Part shown: in pieces, positions 1 to 9,204 of the stretch
Layout: each line of letters opens with the position of its first letter
Position numbering within the stretch: position 1 is the first letter of the stretch
Assembly (NCBI RefSeq): GCF_900250075.1
Contig: NZ_LT977071.1
Span: forward strand, 2,127,901 to 2,191,900
DNA length: 64,000 nt
Reading direction: 5' to 3'
Source of the DNA: Cupriavidus taiwanensis
GTDB taxonomy: Bacteria > Pseudomonadota > Gammaproteobacteria > Burkholderiales > Burkholderiaceae
Notes under the pieces: model-generated
What the model was told of the DNA's origin: nothing
The model's database searches: none
The model's input: only the letters and a program-made list of their open reading frames with translations
Translations under genes and position numbers: made by a program

Positions 1-125
1 AGAACAGCCTGCATGCGCTGCTCACGCGCTTTCCACTAGGGAAGGATGATTTTTCCGCTGTGCTCGGCTCGGGCCAATTGACCAAGGAAGAGATACGCGA
101 CCTGCTCCGCGCGTACAGCGAATAG
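1..125 (+). CDS. C-terminal fragment of an unidentified protein
   Basis: An open frame enters from the left edge and ends at TAG 123-125. The last 40 codons read as a plausible protein tail that closes with the residues KEEIRDLLRAYSE. Only about 40 residues are visible, with no diagnostic motif, so I do not assign a function. The frame is supported by the amphipathic, charged C-terminus and by the absence of stops. The gene continues upstream of the window. Confidence 0.5.
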   Translation, partial: NSLHALLTRFPLGKDDFSAVLGSGQLTKEEIRDLLRAYSE

Positions 126-165
126 TCCGCCTGCACCTATCGCGCGCAGCTATTCCTCGAGCATT

Positions 166-612
166 TCACCGCCCCCTCTCCCGCTCCATCTTCTCAATCA
201 CTCCCACCCTCTGCCCACAATCCCCCTCCACCGCCTTGCACAGCGTCTTGTCATCCACCCCCAGCTTGCGCTGCAGCGCCCGAAATTCCCGCAGATAGAC
301 CCGCGCCACCGCCTCGGCCCCCGGCAACGATAAACGCGCCGAACTATTGGCCCCGACCCACGCATAGTAGTAATGCCCCAGCAACCGCGCCGTCGTATCC
401 TTGCGCCCCCGCGGAATCTCGCGGGCGACGGCGTCGATGCAGGAACGGTACTCGTCGGCGTCGTCATGCATGTATTCCTGGCAAGCCGCCATGGCATGCC
501 GGCTTGCCTGCGCCACGGCCGGCGGCAGTTCCGTGGTGGCGGCTTGGGTAATGCCCGCGCACACGGCCAGTGCGCAGGCGATCAGGTAGGGATGCATTGG
601 CGTTCGGTGCAT
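166..612 (-). CDS. Small secreted protein of unknown function
   Basis: A 148-residue protein. Its N-terminus is a short basic/polar stretch, a hydrophobic core (about residues 9-22) and an AQA-like site ending in ITQAA, which is a typical Sec signal peptide, so the mature protein (about 124 residues) should be periplasmic. The mature part has four cysteines (CQEY, YRSC, LCKA, GDCG), compatible with two disulfides, and an alpha-helical, charged C-terminus. The start could be at 612 or at a second ATG at 597; both keep the signal peptide. It is divergent from the nucleotidase gene. I do not recognise the family, and no catalytic motif is evident. Confidence 0.6.
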   Translation of the reverse strand: MHRTPMHPYLIACALAVCAGITQAATTELPPAVAQASRHAMAACQEYMHDDADEYRSCIDAVAREIPRGRKDTTARLLGHYYYAWVGANSSARLSLPGAEAVARVYLREFRALQRKLGVDDKTLCKAVEGDCGQRVGVIEKMERERGR

Positions 613-725
613 GGCATTGATGGCGTTTCAGGTTAGCGCCATGGCATGACATCCCCGCGTCATGAAGCAGTCACGATGGGCCCATAGAGTGGCTGCCTGC
701 AGCCGCTTCCCACAGGATTGGCCAC

Positions 726-2566
726 ATGACACGCAAACGGTATCTCGTCGCGAGCCTGGGTGCGCTCGCTCTTGCAGGCATCGTTGCCGCCTGCGGTTCC
801 GGGAATGATGAGGGCGGTTCAGCGCCGTCAAGTCCCGCTCCGGTGGCGGATGCTCCGGTATCGGTCAAGATCATCGGTCTTAATGATTTCCACGGCAACC
901 TGGAAGCGCCGGGCGGCAGCGTGGTGGTGCAGGATGCCGCCGATACCCGGCTGGTACCCGGGTATCGGCGGGCGGTGCCGCGTACCTGGCCGCGCTGATC
1001 CAGACCCTGAAGGCGAAGAATCCGAACAACGTGGTGGTGGCTGCCGGCGACATGGTCGGCGCTTCGCCGCTGGTTTCCGGGGCGTTCCATGAGGAGCCGG
1101 CCATCGACGTGCTGGGCCAGATGGGCCTGGAGATCTCGTCGGTGGGCAATCATGAGTTCGACAAGGGCCGCGATGAGCTGCTGCGGCTGCAGAACGGGGG
1201 CTGCTTTCCGCGGTCGGCCGACGGCCGGCGCGGCATTGTCGGCGTGGATACGTGCATGACCAACGGCGCCTACGCCGGGGCGAAGTTCCAGTACCTGGCC
1301 GCCAATGTCATCGACCAGGCGACCGGCAAGCCGCTGCTGCCGGCATACCAGATCAAGACCTTCGACTGGGCCAAGGTGGCGTTTATCGGCATGACGCTGA
1401 AGGACACGCCGTCGGTGGTGACACCCGCGGGCACGGCGGGCCTGACGTTCGAGTCCGAGGCCGATACGGTCAACAAGCTGATTCCGGAACTGCGCCAGCA
1501 GAACGTCAATGCGATCGTGGTGTTGCTGCATGAAGGCGGATCGACCACGGCGGGCACGGTGAATGACAAGAGCTGCCCGGGGCTGAACGGTGCCATCGTG
1601 TCGATCGTCGACAAGCTCGATCCCGCCGTGGATATCGTGGTCAGCGGCCACACCCATCAGGACTATGTCTGCACCCGACCGGATGGCAAGCTGCTGACGC
1701 AGACCGGCTTCTACGGCCGGCTGGCCACGGAAATCGATATCACCATCGATCCGGCCACGCGCCGGGTCTCCTCCAAGCTGGCGAACAACCGCGTGGCGGT
1801 CAACGATCTGGTGATCAAGGACAGCCAGGGCAAGCCGATCCCGCTGCCTGCCGGCTATACGGCGCTGCCGAAGGACAGCGCGGTCGACGCGATGGTCAGC
1901 CGTTACGTGGAACTGACCGCGCCGATCAAGAACGCGGTGGTGGGCGCCATTACCGCGAGCATCGATCGCACCCAGACTGCGGCGGGCGAGTCGGCACTGG
2001 GCGACTTGGTGGCGGACGCCTACCTGGCCGGCACGTCCGATGCGTTGTTCGGGCCGGCGGTGATCGCCTTCACCAATCCGGGCGGGCTGCGCCAGAACCT
2101 GACGTACGACGCGGCCACCAATGGCCAGACCACGTTCGGGCAGCTCTATGCGGTGATGCCTTTCGGCAACAGCATGGTGACGATGGACCTGACCGGCGCG
2201 CAGATCCTGCGCCTGCTGGAACAGCAATGGGAAGCGCCGCAACCTGCGGGCGGTCGCGTGCTGCAGGTTTCCAGCGGCTTTAGCTATACCTGGGACGCGA
2301 GCAAGCCGGCAGGCGCCGCCGCGGGACAGGGCAATCGCGTCGACCCGGCATCGCTACGGCTCAACGGCGTCGCCATCGACCTGGCCAAGACCTACCGCGT
2401 CACGGTGAACAACTTCATGGCCTCCGGCGGCGACAATTTCACAGTACTGAAGCAGGGCACGAACCAGCAGGCCGGCCCCGTGGATATCGATGTCTTCGAA
2501 GCTTATTTCAGGGCGAAATCTCCGGTCAGTCCCGGCACACCGAACCGGATCACGCGCCTGAACTGA
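726..2566 (+). pseudogene. 5'-nucleotidase/2',3'-cyclic phosphodiesterase lipoprotein, frameshifted
   Basis: This encodes a UshA/CpdB-type periplasmic nucleotidase in two frames. The first part (726-998) has a lipoprotein signal with Cys22 in IVAACG, then the metal-binding motif LNDFHGN. The second part (frame of 1031-2566) carries AGDMVGASP, GNHEFD and SGHTHQD, all from the calcineurin-like domain. It then carries the C-terminal nucleotide-binding domain (NPGGLRQN, SSGFSYTWD, ASGGDNF). The frames meet near 942-947: after GAT at 942-944, dropping two bases (AC) restores a continuous reading, PAGTRVSAGGAAYL, that leads straight into the second part. Intact, the product would be about 612 residues, the usual length. 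The shift may be a true inactivating mutation or a sequencing error. Internal starts such as 1031 would lack the export signal and the first metal ligands. Confidence 0.8.
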
Positions 2567-2590
2567 AGGAGCGAACGGCGGCCCGCGCCG

Positions 2591-4027
2591 CTACGGCCGC
2601 GGCGTTGCCGTGGCCAGCCGCATCCAGCTGGCCACGGCACCGGCGCCGGCAAACGCCGCGCCCAACGCCAGCGCCAGACCCGGCCCGTGGTCGCCGCCGA
2701 TGCCGAAGCACAATGCCACCAGTGCCGCCCCCGTGGCCTGCCCAAGCAGCCGGGCCGTGGCCACCACGCCGCTGGCGCCGCCGCTGCGTTCGCGCGGGGC
2801 GCTGGTCATCAAGGCCTTGAGATTGGGCGACTGGAAAAAGCCAAACCCGGCGCCGCACAGGCACATGCGCATGCCGATATCGAGCGCGCTGGGGTTGGCT
2901 GGCAGCATCGCCAGCGACAGCATGCCGGCACTGAGCACGGCCAGGCCCACGCCGCCGAGCACGGCCGGCGGATAGCGGTCGGACAGGCGCCCGGCTAGCG
3001 GCCCGATCAGCGCCACCACCACGGACCATGGCGTCAGCAGGAAGCCGGTCTCCACCTGCCCTCGCCCCAGCACGTGCTGGAAATAGAACGGCAGCGACAC
3101 AAAGGCCAGGCCCTGCGCCGCGAACGAACACACCGCGGTCAGCGTCGACAGCGCGAACATCGGCCGCCGGAACAGATCCACCGGCAGCATCGGCGCCGGA
3201 TGGCCGCGCTCGCGCCACAGCAGCAGCCCGAACGCCACCACGAAGACGCCGGCCGCGGCCAGCGACACGTGCAGCGGCGCGCGCTGCCCGCCCTCGCCCA
3301 GCGCGAGGACCAGCGCGGCAAAGGCAATCACGCTGAGCACCGCGGCCACGCGATCGAAACCGTGCGTGCTGCGCGCCGTCTGCGGCAGCGAACCGCGCCC
3401 GATCGCCAGCGCCAGCAGGCCGATCGGCAGGTTGACGGCAAACAGCCACGGCCACGTGCCGAACGACAGGATCACCGACGCCACCGTCGGCCCCACCGCG
3501 AACGAAACGCCGACCACCAGCGCATTCAGCCCCAGCCCGCGGCCAAGCCGGTGCGTCGGAAAGATCGCGCTGATCAGCGCCGTATTGACGCTCATGATCG
3601 CAGCCGCGCCGATGCCCTGCAGCACCCGCGCCGCCGCCAGCGTCGGCAGCGACCACGCCAGCGCGCATACCACCGACGCGGCCGTGAACAGCAGCACGCC
3701 GCCCAGGTAGATGCGCCGGTGGCCAACCACGCCGCCCAGCGCCGCAAACGGCAGCAGGGTTGCCACCATCGCCAGCTGGTAGGCGTTGATCACCCACACC
3801 GAGGCCGCCGGGGTGGCGCGCAGGTCCGCCGCAATCGATGGCAATGCCGTATTGGCAATGGCGGTATCGAGCGTGGCAAGGGCGACAGCAATCAGGATGG
3901 CGGCCATGCCGCGCCGCTCGCGCGAGGTCATGGCGTCCGCCGCTGAGGTGGTCTGGAGGGGGGCTGTACTGGACACTGTCTTTACCGGGTTTCCGCCGGG
4001 GCCGGTTTCGGCGGTGCGGGGGCGCAC
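2591..4027 (-). CDS. MFS multidrug exporter, DHA2 (EmrB/QacA-like) family
   Basis: A 478-residue inner-membrane proton-coupled drug exporter. After a polar N-terminal stretch comes TM1 with LATLDTAIANTALPSIA, the typical DHA2 motif D1. It is followed by the loop motif GHRRIYLGG and by a motif-C-like segment (LVVGVSFAVGPTVASV). About 13-14 hydrophobic helices can be counted. The annotated start is GTG at 4027. An ATG at 3931, which would begin MTSRERRG just before TM1, is at least as likely; neither has a strong Shine-Dalgarno sequence. The gene is divergent from a TetR regulator at 4209, with a long inverted repeat between them, so local repression by that regulator is inferred. It is convergent with the nucleotidase, with only 24 bases between stops. 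Confidence 0.88.
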   Translation of the reverse strand: MRPRTAETGPGGNPVKTVSSTAPLQTTSAADAMTSRERRGMAAILIAVALATLDTAIANTALPSIAADLRATPAASVWVINAYQLAMVATLLPFAALGGVVGHRRIYLGGVLLFTAASVVCALAWSLPTLAAARVLQGIGAAAIMSVNTALISAIFPTHRLGRGLGLNALVVGVSFAVGPTVASVILSFGTWPWLFAVNLPIGLLALAIGRGSLPQTARSTHGFDRVAAVLSVIAFAALVLALGEGGQRAPLHVSLAAAGVFVVAFGLLLWRERGHPAPMLPVDLFRRPMFALSTLTAVCSFAAQGLAFVSLPFYFQHVLGRGQVETGFLLTPWSVVVALIGPLAGRLSDRYPPAVLGGVGLAVLSAGMLSLAMLPANPSALDIGMRMCLCGAGFGFFQSPNLKALMTSAPRERSGGASGVVATARLLGQATGAALVALCFGIGGDHGPGLALALGAAFAGAGAVASWMRLATATPRP

Positions 4028-4127
4028 CGCGGGCCGTGGCGATCATCAGCCAAGACGATACGGGAAAACCCTTCACCTTGCTGAAGAGGCATTCATATGT
4101 ATGCACATTACCGTGCGGCAAGACAGA

Positions 4128-4174
4128 TTAGATGATGCTCAACATCTATTGAATAAATGACGCGCATCATCTAA
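4128..4174. promoter_or_regulatory. Long inverted repeat, candidate TetR operator
   Basis: Perfect 11-base arms TTAGATGATGC (4128-4138) and GCATCATCTAA (4164-4174) flank a 25-base spacer that is AT-rich for this genome. The repeat sits 34 bases before the TetR start and about 100 bases before the divergent exporter start. Two half-sites at this spacing, roughly 3.4 helical turns centre to centre, suit binding of one or two dimers on the same DNA face. The regulatory role is inferred. Confidence 0.6.
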
Positions 4175-4208
4175 GCTTTGCGAAAGCCCAATCCAGCGAG
4201 GTCTACAG

Positions 4209-4802
4209 ATGGCACGCGCATCACGCGAGCAAACCGACAAGAATCGCGAGGCGATCGAACAAGCGTCGTCGCGGCTGTTCCGCGAGCGCGGGCTCAACGG
4301 CGTCAGCGTGGCGGAGGTGATGGCCGGCGCCGGCCTGACCCATGGCGGCTTCTATGGCCACTTTGCCTCGAAGGACGCGCTCGCGGCGCAGGCCTGCAAG
4401 CGCGCGTTCGAGGAATCGACCGCGCGCTGGGAGCGCCGCCTCGCGCGCGCTGGCGGCGACCGCAAGGCCATGCTCGCCAACCTGGTCGAGCCCTACCTGA
4501 CCGCCGCGCATTGCTCCAACCCAGGCGTCGGCTGCGCGGCCGCCGCGCTGGCCGTCGATGTCTCCCGCGAGCCCGCCGGCAAACCGGTGCGTCAGGCCTA
4601 TGCGGAAGGGCTGCGAACCATGATCGATGACATGGCGCAGACCGTGGCGTCCGACGATCCGCAGCAACGCCACGACCAGGCGCTGGTGCGCATGGCGTTG
4701 CTGGTCGGCGCCCTCACGCTCGCACGCGCCACCGAAGGCGATCCGCTTTCCGACGAGATGCTGAACGCGGTGCGGACCCACCTGCTGGACAGCCCCGCGT
4801 AG
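4209..4802 (+). CDS. TetR/AcrR family transcriptional regulator
   Basis: A 197-residue repressor-type protein. The N-terminal helix-turn-helix (about residues 10-57) includes SRLFRERGLNGVSVAEVM and THGGFYGHFASKDAL, matching the TetR_N signature. The C-terminal ligand-binding part contains the NPGVGCAAAALA segment seen in many AcrR-like proteins of this subfamily. It is transcribed away from the DHA2 exporter across a shared promoter region containing the 11-base inverted repeat at 4128-4174, so it most likely represses itself and the exporter. The MFS gene at 4914 follows on the same strand 111 bases downstream and might also be controlled by it. Confidence 0.88.
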   Translation: MARASREQTDKNREAIEQASSRLFRERGLNGVSVAEVMAGAGLTHGGFYGHFASKDALAAQACKRAFEESTARWERRLARAGGDRKAMLANLVEPYLTAAHCSNPGVGCAAAALAVDVSREPAGKPVRQAYAEGLRTMIDDMAQTVASDDPQQRHDQALVRMALLVGALTLARATEGDPLSDEMLNAVRTHLLDSPA

Positions 4803-4913
4803 TACCGGGCTATTTTTTCCTGATGACAGACCGACAACCCGCGGCCGAACGCAGCGGGATGCCCTTCCTTTGTCCTTTCCGACCCGCATCGAAACCGAGA
4901 CCACGAGAGCCCC

Positions 4914-6218
4914 ATGTTTGCGCAAGCCCTTTCCCGCCGGCTCGACCGGCGCGGCATCCACTACGCGTGGCTGGTTGCCGCCCTGACCTTCCTGGTGATG
5001 CTCACCACCTCGGCCGCGCTGGGCTTGCCCGGAGCCTTCCTGCAGCCGCTGACCAGGGAGATGGGCTGGAACACCGACCAGATCTCATCGATCCTGGCGT
5101 TCCGCTTCGCGCTGTTCGGGCTGATGGCGCCGTTTTCGGCGCTGCTGATGGACCGCTTCGGCGTGCGCAACGTAGTCTGTGCCGCACTGGCGCTGATTGC
5201 GGGCGGCATGGCGCTGGCCACTGTGTCGACCGAGCTGTGGCAGCTCTTTGTGGCATGGGGACTGATGCTGGGGGTCGGCTCCGGGCTGACTGCGCTGGTG
5301 CTGGCGGCCGTGGTCGCCAACCGCTGGTTCAGCGCGCGGCGCGGCCTGGTCATCGGCATCCTGACGGCCAGCGCCGCCACCGGGCAGCTGGCGTTCCTGC
5401 CGGTGGCGGCCTGGCTGATCGAACGGATGGGCTGGCGCGTGGCGGTGCTGCCGGTGCTGGCGGCGTGCGCGGTGCTGGCATTGCTGGTATTCGGCCTGAT
5501 GCGCAGCCGGCCCGCCGATGTCGGCCTGGCCGCGTTCGGCGAAGTCCCGGCCTCCACGCCAGTGCCGCCCGCACCTCAGCCCGCTGTGCCGTTCACGCTG
5601 AGCGGCCCGTTCCGTGTGCTGCGCGACGCAGCGCGTACCCAGGCGTTCTGGGTGCTGGCCGGCACCTTCTTCATCTGCGGCCTGAGCACCAACGGCCTGA
5701 TCCAGACCCATTTCATCGCGCTGTGCGGCGACTTCGGCATGGGTCCGGTACCGGCGGCCTCGGCACTGGCGATGATGGGCGCGTTCGATTTTGTCGGCAC
5801 CATCCTGTCAGGCTGGCTCTCCGACCGCTACGACAGCCGCAAGCTGCTGTTCTGGTACTACGCGCTGCGCGGTTTGTCGCTGTTCTGGCTGCCCCATTCC
5901 ACCTTCACGCTGTACGGACTGTCGATCTTTGCGATGTTCTACGGCCTGGACTGGATTGCCACCGTGCCGCCGACGGTCAAGCTGGCGGCCACGGCGTTCG
6001 GGCGCGAGCGCGCGCCGATGGTATTCGGCTGGATCTTCGCGGCACACCAGATCGGCGCGGCCGTGGCCGCGTTCGGCGCGGGCCTGAGCCGTACGCTGCT
6101 GCTGACCTATACGCCGGCGCTCTACGCGGCAGGCGCGGCCTGCCTGGTGGCCGCGCTGATGGCGCTGATGGTCAGCCGCCAGCGTGCGGGGGTGGCCACG
6201 GAGGGTGCGCGCGCCTGA
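4914..6218 (+). CDS. MFS transporter, 12 TM segments
   Basis: A 434-residue inner-membrane carrier. It has about 12 hydrophobic helices in two bundles separated by a polar, proline-rich central loop (around residues 200-225, ending PVPPAPQP). The motif-A-like loop is MDRFGVRN, and the second half carries SDRYDSRK in the equivalent place. The layout resembles the oxalate/formate-antiporter and monocarboxylate-transporter-like MFS branch common in Burkholderiales, so an organic acid is the likely substrate; this is inference from overall similarity only. The ATG is preceded by GAGAGCCCC. A hairpin follows the gene at 6276-6296, shared with convergent pssA. Confidence 0.85.
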   Translation: MFAQALSRRLDRRGIHYAWLVAALTFLVMLTTSAALGLPGAFLQPLTREMGWNTDQISSILAFRFALFGLMAPFSALLMDRFGVRNVVCAALALIAGGMALATVSTELWQLFVAWGLMLGVGSGLTALVLAAVVANRWFSARRGLVIGILTASAATGQLAFLPVAAWLIERMGWRVAVLPVLAACAVLALLVFGLMRSRPADVGLAAFGEVPASTPVPPAPQPAVPFTLSGPFRVLRDAARTQAFWVLAGTFFICGLSTNGLIQTHFIALCGDFGMGPVPAASALAMMGAFDFVGTILSGWLSDRYDSRKLLFWYYALRGLSLFWLPHSTFTLYGLSIFAMFYGLDWIATVPPTVKLAATAFGRERAPMVFGWIFAAHQIGAAVAAFGAGLSRTLLLTYTPALYAAGAACLVAALMALMVSRQRAGVATEGARA

Positions 6219-6275
6219 GCAAGGCGAGGCGCTGTTCGCCTCAGAGCTGGCAGAGAAGGACGAAAACGAGAGAGT

Positions 6276-6296
6276 GCCGGCGCCATGTGCGCCGGC
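6276..6296. terminator. Bidirectional hairpin between MFS gene and pssA
   Basis: Arms GCCGGCGC (6276-6283) and GCGCCGGC (6289-6296) form a perfect 8-base stem with a 5-base loop between convergent stop codons. Read on the minus strand, the stem is followed within ten bases by CGTTTTCG, a short T tract, so termination of pssA transcription is the better supported use. Confidence 0.6.
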
Positions 6297-6299
6297 CAT

Positions 6300-6938
6300 T
6301 CAGAATTTCGGGATGCGCAGGGTCTTGCTGACCATCAGCGTGCCCGACAGCGCGAACAGCAGCACCAGCGGATGCAGCACGGCGGGGCCTAATACCCATG
6401 CGCCGCCAGGCAGTTCACCGCCCAGCTGGCCTTGCGATGCGCACCAAGTCAGCACGGCAGTCAGCAGCACGCTGGTCGGGATGGGCGTGCCTTCGAAGTA
6501 CGCCACCTTGCCGCTGTCGCTGCCGGCCGCCAGCGATTCGGCGGTGACGTTGAAGCGCGCCAGCCGGCTGACGCCGCAGCAGACAAAATAGATCAGCACC
6601 GCCAGGTCCCAGCCGCCGCGCATGCCGGCGGCAAAGGCCAGCGTGGCGGGGCCAACGCCGAACGAAATCACGTCGGCCAGCGAGTCCAGCTCGCGCCCCA
6701 GTGCCGAATGCGCATGGCGCCAGCGCGCGATGCGGCCGTCCAGCACGTCGAAGATAAAGGCCAGCGGCGCCAGCGCCGCGGCCGTATAGAAATGCGCCAG
6801 CTGCTGCTCCGCGACAAAAAACATCGCGAAGAACACCGACCCCATGCCGCAGGCCGCGTTGCCGAGCGTGAAGACATCGGCCAGCTGCAGTTCGCGCAGC
6901 ATCGAGAAATGGCGGGGGCGTTCGGGCCGGGTGTTCAT
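6300..6938 (-). CDS. pssA: CDP-diacylglycerol--serine O-phosphatidyltransferase
   Basis: A 212-residue integral membrane enzyme that makes phosphatidylserine from CDP-diacylglycerol and L-serine, the first committed step to phosphatidylethanolamine. The CDP-alcohol phosphotransferase signature is complete: D64, D67-G68, A71-R72, G81, D85 and D89 (within FDVLDGRIAR and LGRELDSLADV). Five to six hydrophobic helices surround it. The length fits the short, type II PssA found in beta-proteobacteria and Bacillus. It lies 9 bases downstream of the ABM-domain gene on the same strand, so the two are probably co-transcribed. It ends against the hairpin at 6276-6296. Confidence 0.9.
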   Translation of the reverse strand: MNTRPERPRHFSMLRELQLADVFTLGNAACGMGSVFFAMFFVAEQQLAHFYTAAALAPLAFIFDVLDGRIARWRHAHSALGRELDSLADVISFGVGPATLAFAAGMRGGWDLAVLIYFVCCGVSRLARFNVTAESLAAGSDSGKVAYFEGTPIPTSVLLTAVLTWCASQGQLGGELPGGAWVLGPAVLHPLVLLFALSGTLMVSKTLRIPKF

Positions 6939-6947
6939 GGCGCGGGC

Positions 6948-7238
6948 TTACAGGACCTTGGACTCGTGGTGCACGTTGGGCGGCGCGGCAAAGGTTTCCG
7001 CAACCAGGCCGCGCCATTGCTGGAACTCCGGCGATTCGCGGAACAGCACCATATGGTCGTCCACGGTTTCCCAATCCACCACCAGCGTGTACTGGTCGGG
7101 TTGCTCGATCGAGCGGAACAACTGCACCCCGTGGCACCCATGCGAGCGCAGGAACAGCGGCGTGGCCTGGCTCACACCTTGTTCGAACTGCTTGTCCATG
7201 CCGGGCTTGATGGTGATTTGCGCGATTTCCTTGATCAT
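6948..7238 (-). CDS. Antibiotic biosynthesis monooxygenase (ABM) domain protein
   Basis: A 96-residue, single-domain ferredoxin-like alpha/beta protein of the ABM/YgiN type. It begins with the typical strand MIKEIAQITIKPG and contains the helix-strand unit VQLFRSIEQPDQYTLVVDWET and the downstream motif HMVLFRESPEFQQW, conserved in this family. Members act as small cofactor-free monooxygenases or heme or quinol binding proteins, usually as dimers in the cytoplasm; the substrate here cannot be told. The gene is immediately upstream of pssA with a 9-base gap, and no functional link to phospholipid synthesis is known to me. Confidence 0.85.
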   Translation of the reverse strand: MIKEIAQITIKPGMDKQFEQGVSQATPLFLRSHGCHGVQLFRSIEQPDQYTLVVDWETVDDHMVLFRESPEFQQWRGLVAETFAAPPNVHHESKVL

Positions 7239-7392
7239 GTCGTCGTGGCGATGAAGTGGTTGCCGGCGCCGGTCGGATACCGGCGAGTCTCTACTACCTT
7301 AGCACGATCGCGACGTCACTTGCCCGCGGCAAGCATTCCGTTACAAGCAGGGGTTAGCATCGTCCACCTTGCCTCGACCTGCCAAAACCGCC

Positions 7393-9204
7393 ATGCGTCC
7401 GCCCCTGCCTGAATGCAGCATTGCGCTGCCCGCCCTGTACCTGGCCTGCCTGATGGGCTTGCCGTCCGGCGCGGATGCTGCAATGCAGCCATGCGACAGC
7501 CCCGCGACCGCGCTGGCCGATATCCGCAGCCCCGGCCAGGTCTCGCCGCTTGCCGGTCGCACGGTCGAAGTCCAGGCCATCGTCACGGCAGACTTCAGCG
7601 GCGACGGCGGCCTGCGCGGCTTCTTCCTGCAGACCGCGGACGCGCAACGCGTGCATCGGCCGGGCCTGCCCGAGGGACTGTTTGTCTACGCGCCACGCGC
7701 CCGGGCCAATGCGGGCGACATGGTGCGCGTGTCCGGAAGGATCGAAGAACGATTCGGACAAACGCAGCTGGTGCTGTCAGGTTCGCCCGTGGTGTGCGCG
7801 CAGGGCCTGTCCGTGGCGCCGCGGACGCTGACGCTGCCGCTTGCCAGCGAGTCGGACCTGGCTGCAATGGAGGGCATGCTGGTTCGCCTGCCGCAGACGC
7901 TGACGGTCAGCGATACCCATGAACTGGGCCGCTATGGCACGGTGGTGCTGAGCCACGGGCGCCCGCTCGCACCCACGCAACAGGCCCTGCCGGGACCAGC
8001 CGCGCGGCAAGCCGCGGCGGCCAACGCGCGCAACCGATTGTTGCTTGACGATGGCTCGACACGCCAGTTTCCCGCCGTGGTGCCCTACCCGTCCCCGCGC
8101 CTGTCGGCCGAACATCCGCTGCGCGCCGGCGATACCGTCACCGGCGTGCAGGGCGTGCTGGAGCGACGCCACGGACAGTGGCGGCTGCAGCCGGCGCGCG
8201 GTACCGGCGCACTGGGGTACCAACGCGCCAACCCGCGCCCCGCTCCCCCGCCGCGGCATCCCGCCACCGGGCTGCGCGTGGCGGCCTTCAACCTGCAGAA
8301 CTACTTCAATGGCGATGGCCACGGCGGTGGCCTCGATGCGCCCGGCAACCGCGGCGCGCAGGACACGGCCGCGCTGGCACGGCAGCAGGCCAAGCTGGTG
8401 GCCGCGCTGCGCGGCCTGGACGCCGACGTGATCGGCCTGATGGAGGTCCAGAACAATGGCTACGGCCGGTCCGGCGCGATCCGCCAGCTGGCCACGCTGC
8501 TGGGGCCGGACTGGCGCGTGGCCGATCCCGGCACCCCCGCGCTCGGCGCCGATGCCATCGCCGTGGGGCTGCTGTACAACGCGCGCACCGCGCTGCCCGC
8601 CGGCCGGGTGGCCACCACATGGCTGGGCGAGCGCAGCCGCCAGCCGCTCGCGGCCACCTTCCGCGCCGCGGCGGGTGGCGCGACGGTGACGGTGGTGGTC
8701 AACCATTTCAAATCCAAGAACTGCGTCGAGGCTGCCGGCGCGCAAGCCGACCAGGGCGACAGCCAGGGCTGCTGGAATCCCGCGCGCGTACAGGCCGCCG
8801 ACACCCTGGCCCGCTGGCTGGGCACCGCGCCGACCGGCGTCGCCGACGCGGGCGTGCTGGTGATCGGCGACCTGAACAGCTACGCGATGGAAGACCCGAT
8901 ACGCCTGCTGGCGCGGCGCGGCTACGCCGACCTGGTGGCGCGCTTTGCCGGTCCGAACGCCTACAGCTACGTCTACGCGGCGCAGGCCGGCTACCTGGAC
9001 CATGTACTCGCCGACGCCACGGCCGCGGCCCACGTGGTGGCCGTACATGCGTGGCATATCAATGCCGACGAGCCCGTGGCCTTCTCCTATGCCACAGCCC
9101 CGGGCTCAAGCGCCGCGCCGGCCTTCTATGCGCCCGACCCGTACCGGTCTTCCGATCACGACCCTTTGGTGGTCGACTTCGCCAGCAGCCCGCGCGCCAG
9201 GTAG
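7393..9204 (+). CDS. Secreted ExeM/NucH-type endonuclease
   Basis: A 603-residue extracellular or periplasmic nuclease. It starts with a Sec signal peptide ending near SGADAAMQ. Residues of about 40-230 form the OB-fold region typical of YhcR/ExeM proteins. The C-terminal endonuclease/exonuclease/phosphatase domain carries VAAFNLQNYFNGDG, IGLMEVQNNGYG (metal-binding Glu), VVNHFKSKNC, VIGDLNSYAMEDP and the catalytic SDHDPLVVDF. I chose ATG 7393; a TTG at 7369 would add eight residues in frame. Such enzymes degrade extracellular DNA and help with nutrient salvage or biofilm dispersal. The last 49 bases overlap, antisense, the end of the DUF2127 gene, which is unusual and implies coupled transcription ends. 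Confidence 0.88.
   Translation: MRPPLPECSIALPALYLACLMGLPSGADAAMQPCDSPATALADIRSPGQVSPLAGRTVEVQAIVTADFSGDGGLRGFFLQTADAQRVHRPGLPEGLFVYAPRARANAGDMVRVSGRIEERFGQTQLVLSGSPVVCAQGLSVAPRTLTLPLASESDLAAMEGMLVRLPQTLTVSDTHELGRYGTVVLSHGRPLAPTQQALPGPAARQAAAANARNRLLLDDGSTRQFPAVVPYPSPRLSAEHPLRAGDTVTGVQGVLERRHGQWRLQPARGTGALGYQRANPRPAPPPRHPATGLRVAAFNLQNYFNGDGHGGGLDAPGNRGAQDTAALARQQAKLVAALRGLDADVIGLMEVQNNGYGRSGAIRQLATLLGPDWRVADPGTPALGADAIAVGLLYNARTALPAGRVATTWLGERSRQPLAATFRAAAGGATVTVVVNHFKSKNCVEAAGAQADQGDSQGCWNPARVQAADTLARWLGTAPTGVADAGVLVIGDLNSYAMEDPIRLLARRGYADLVARFAGPNAYSYVYAAQAGYLDHVLADATAAAHVVAVHAWHINADEPVAFSYATAPGSSAAPAFYAPDPYRSSDHDPLVVDFASSPRAR

Noticed and set aside
671..2242. 523-codon - strand open frame opposite the nucleotidase
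   Set aside because: Considered because the sense gene is broken, but it is rich in His/Arg/Gln and carries no recognisable motif.
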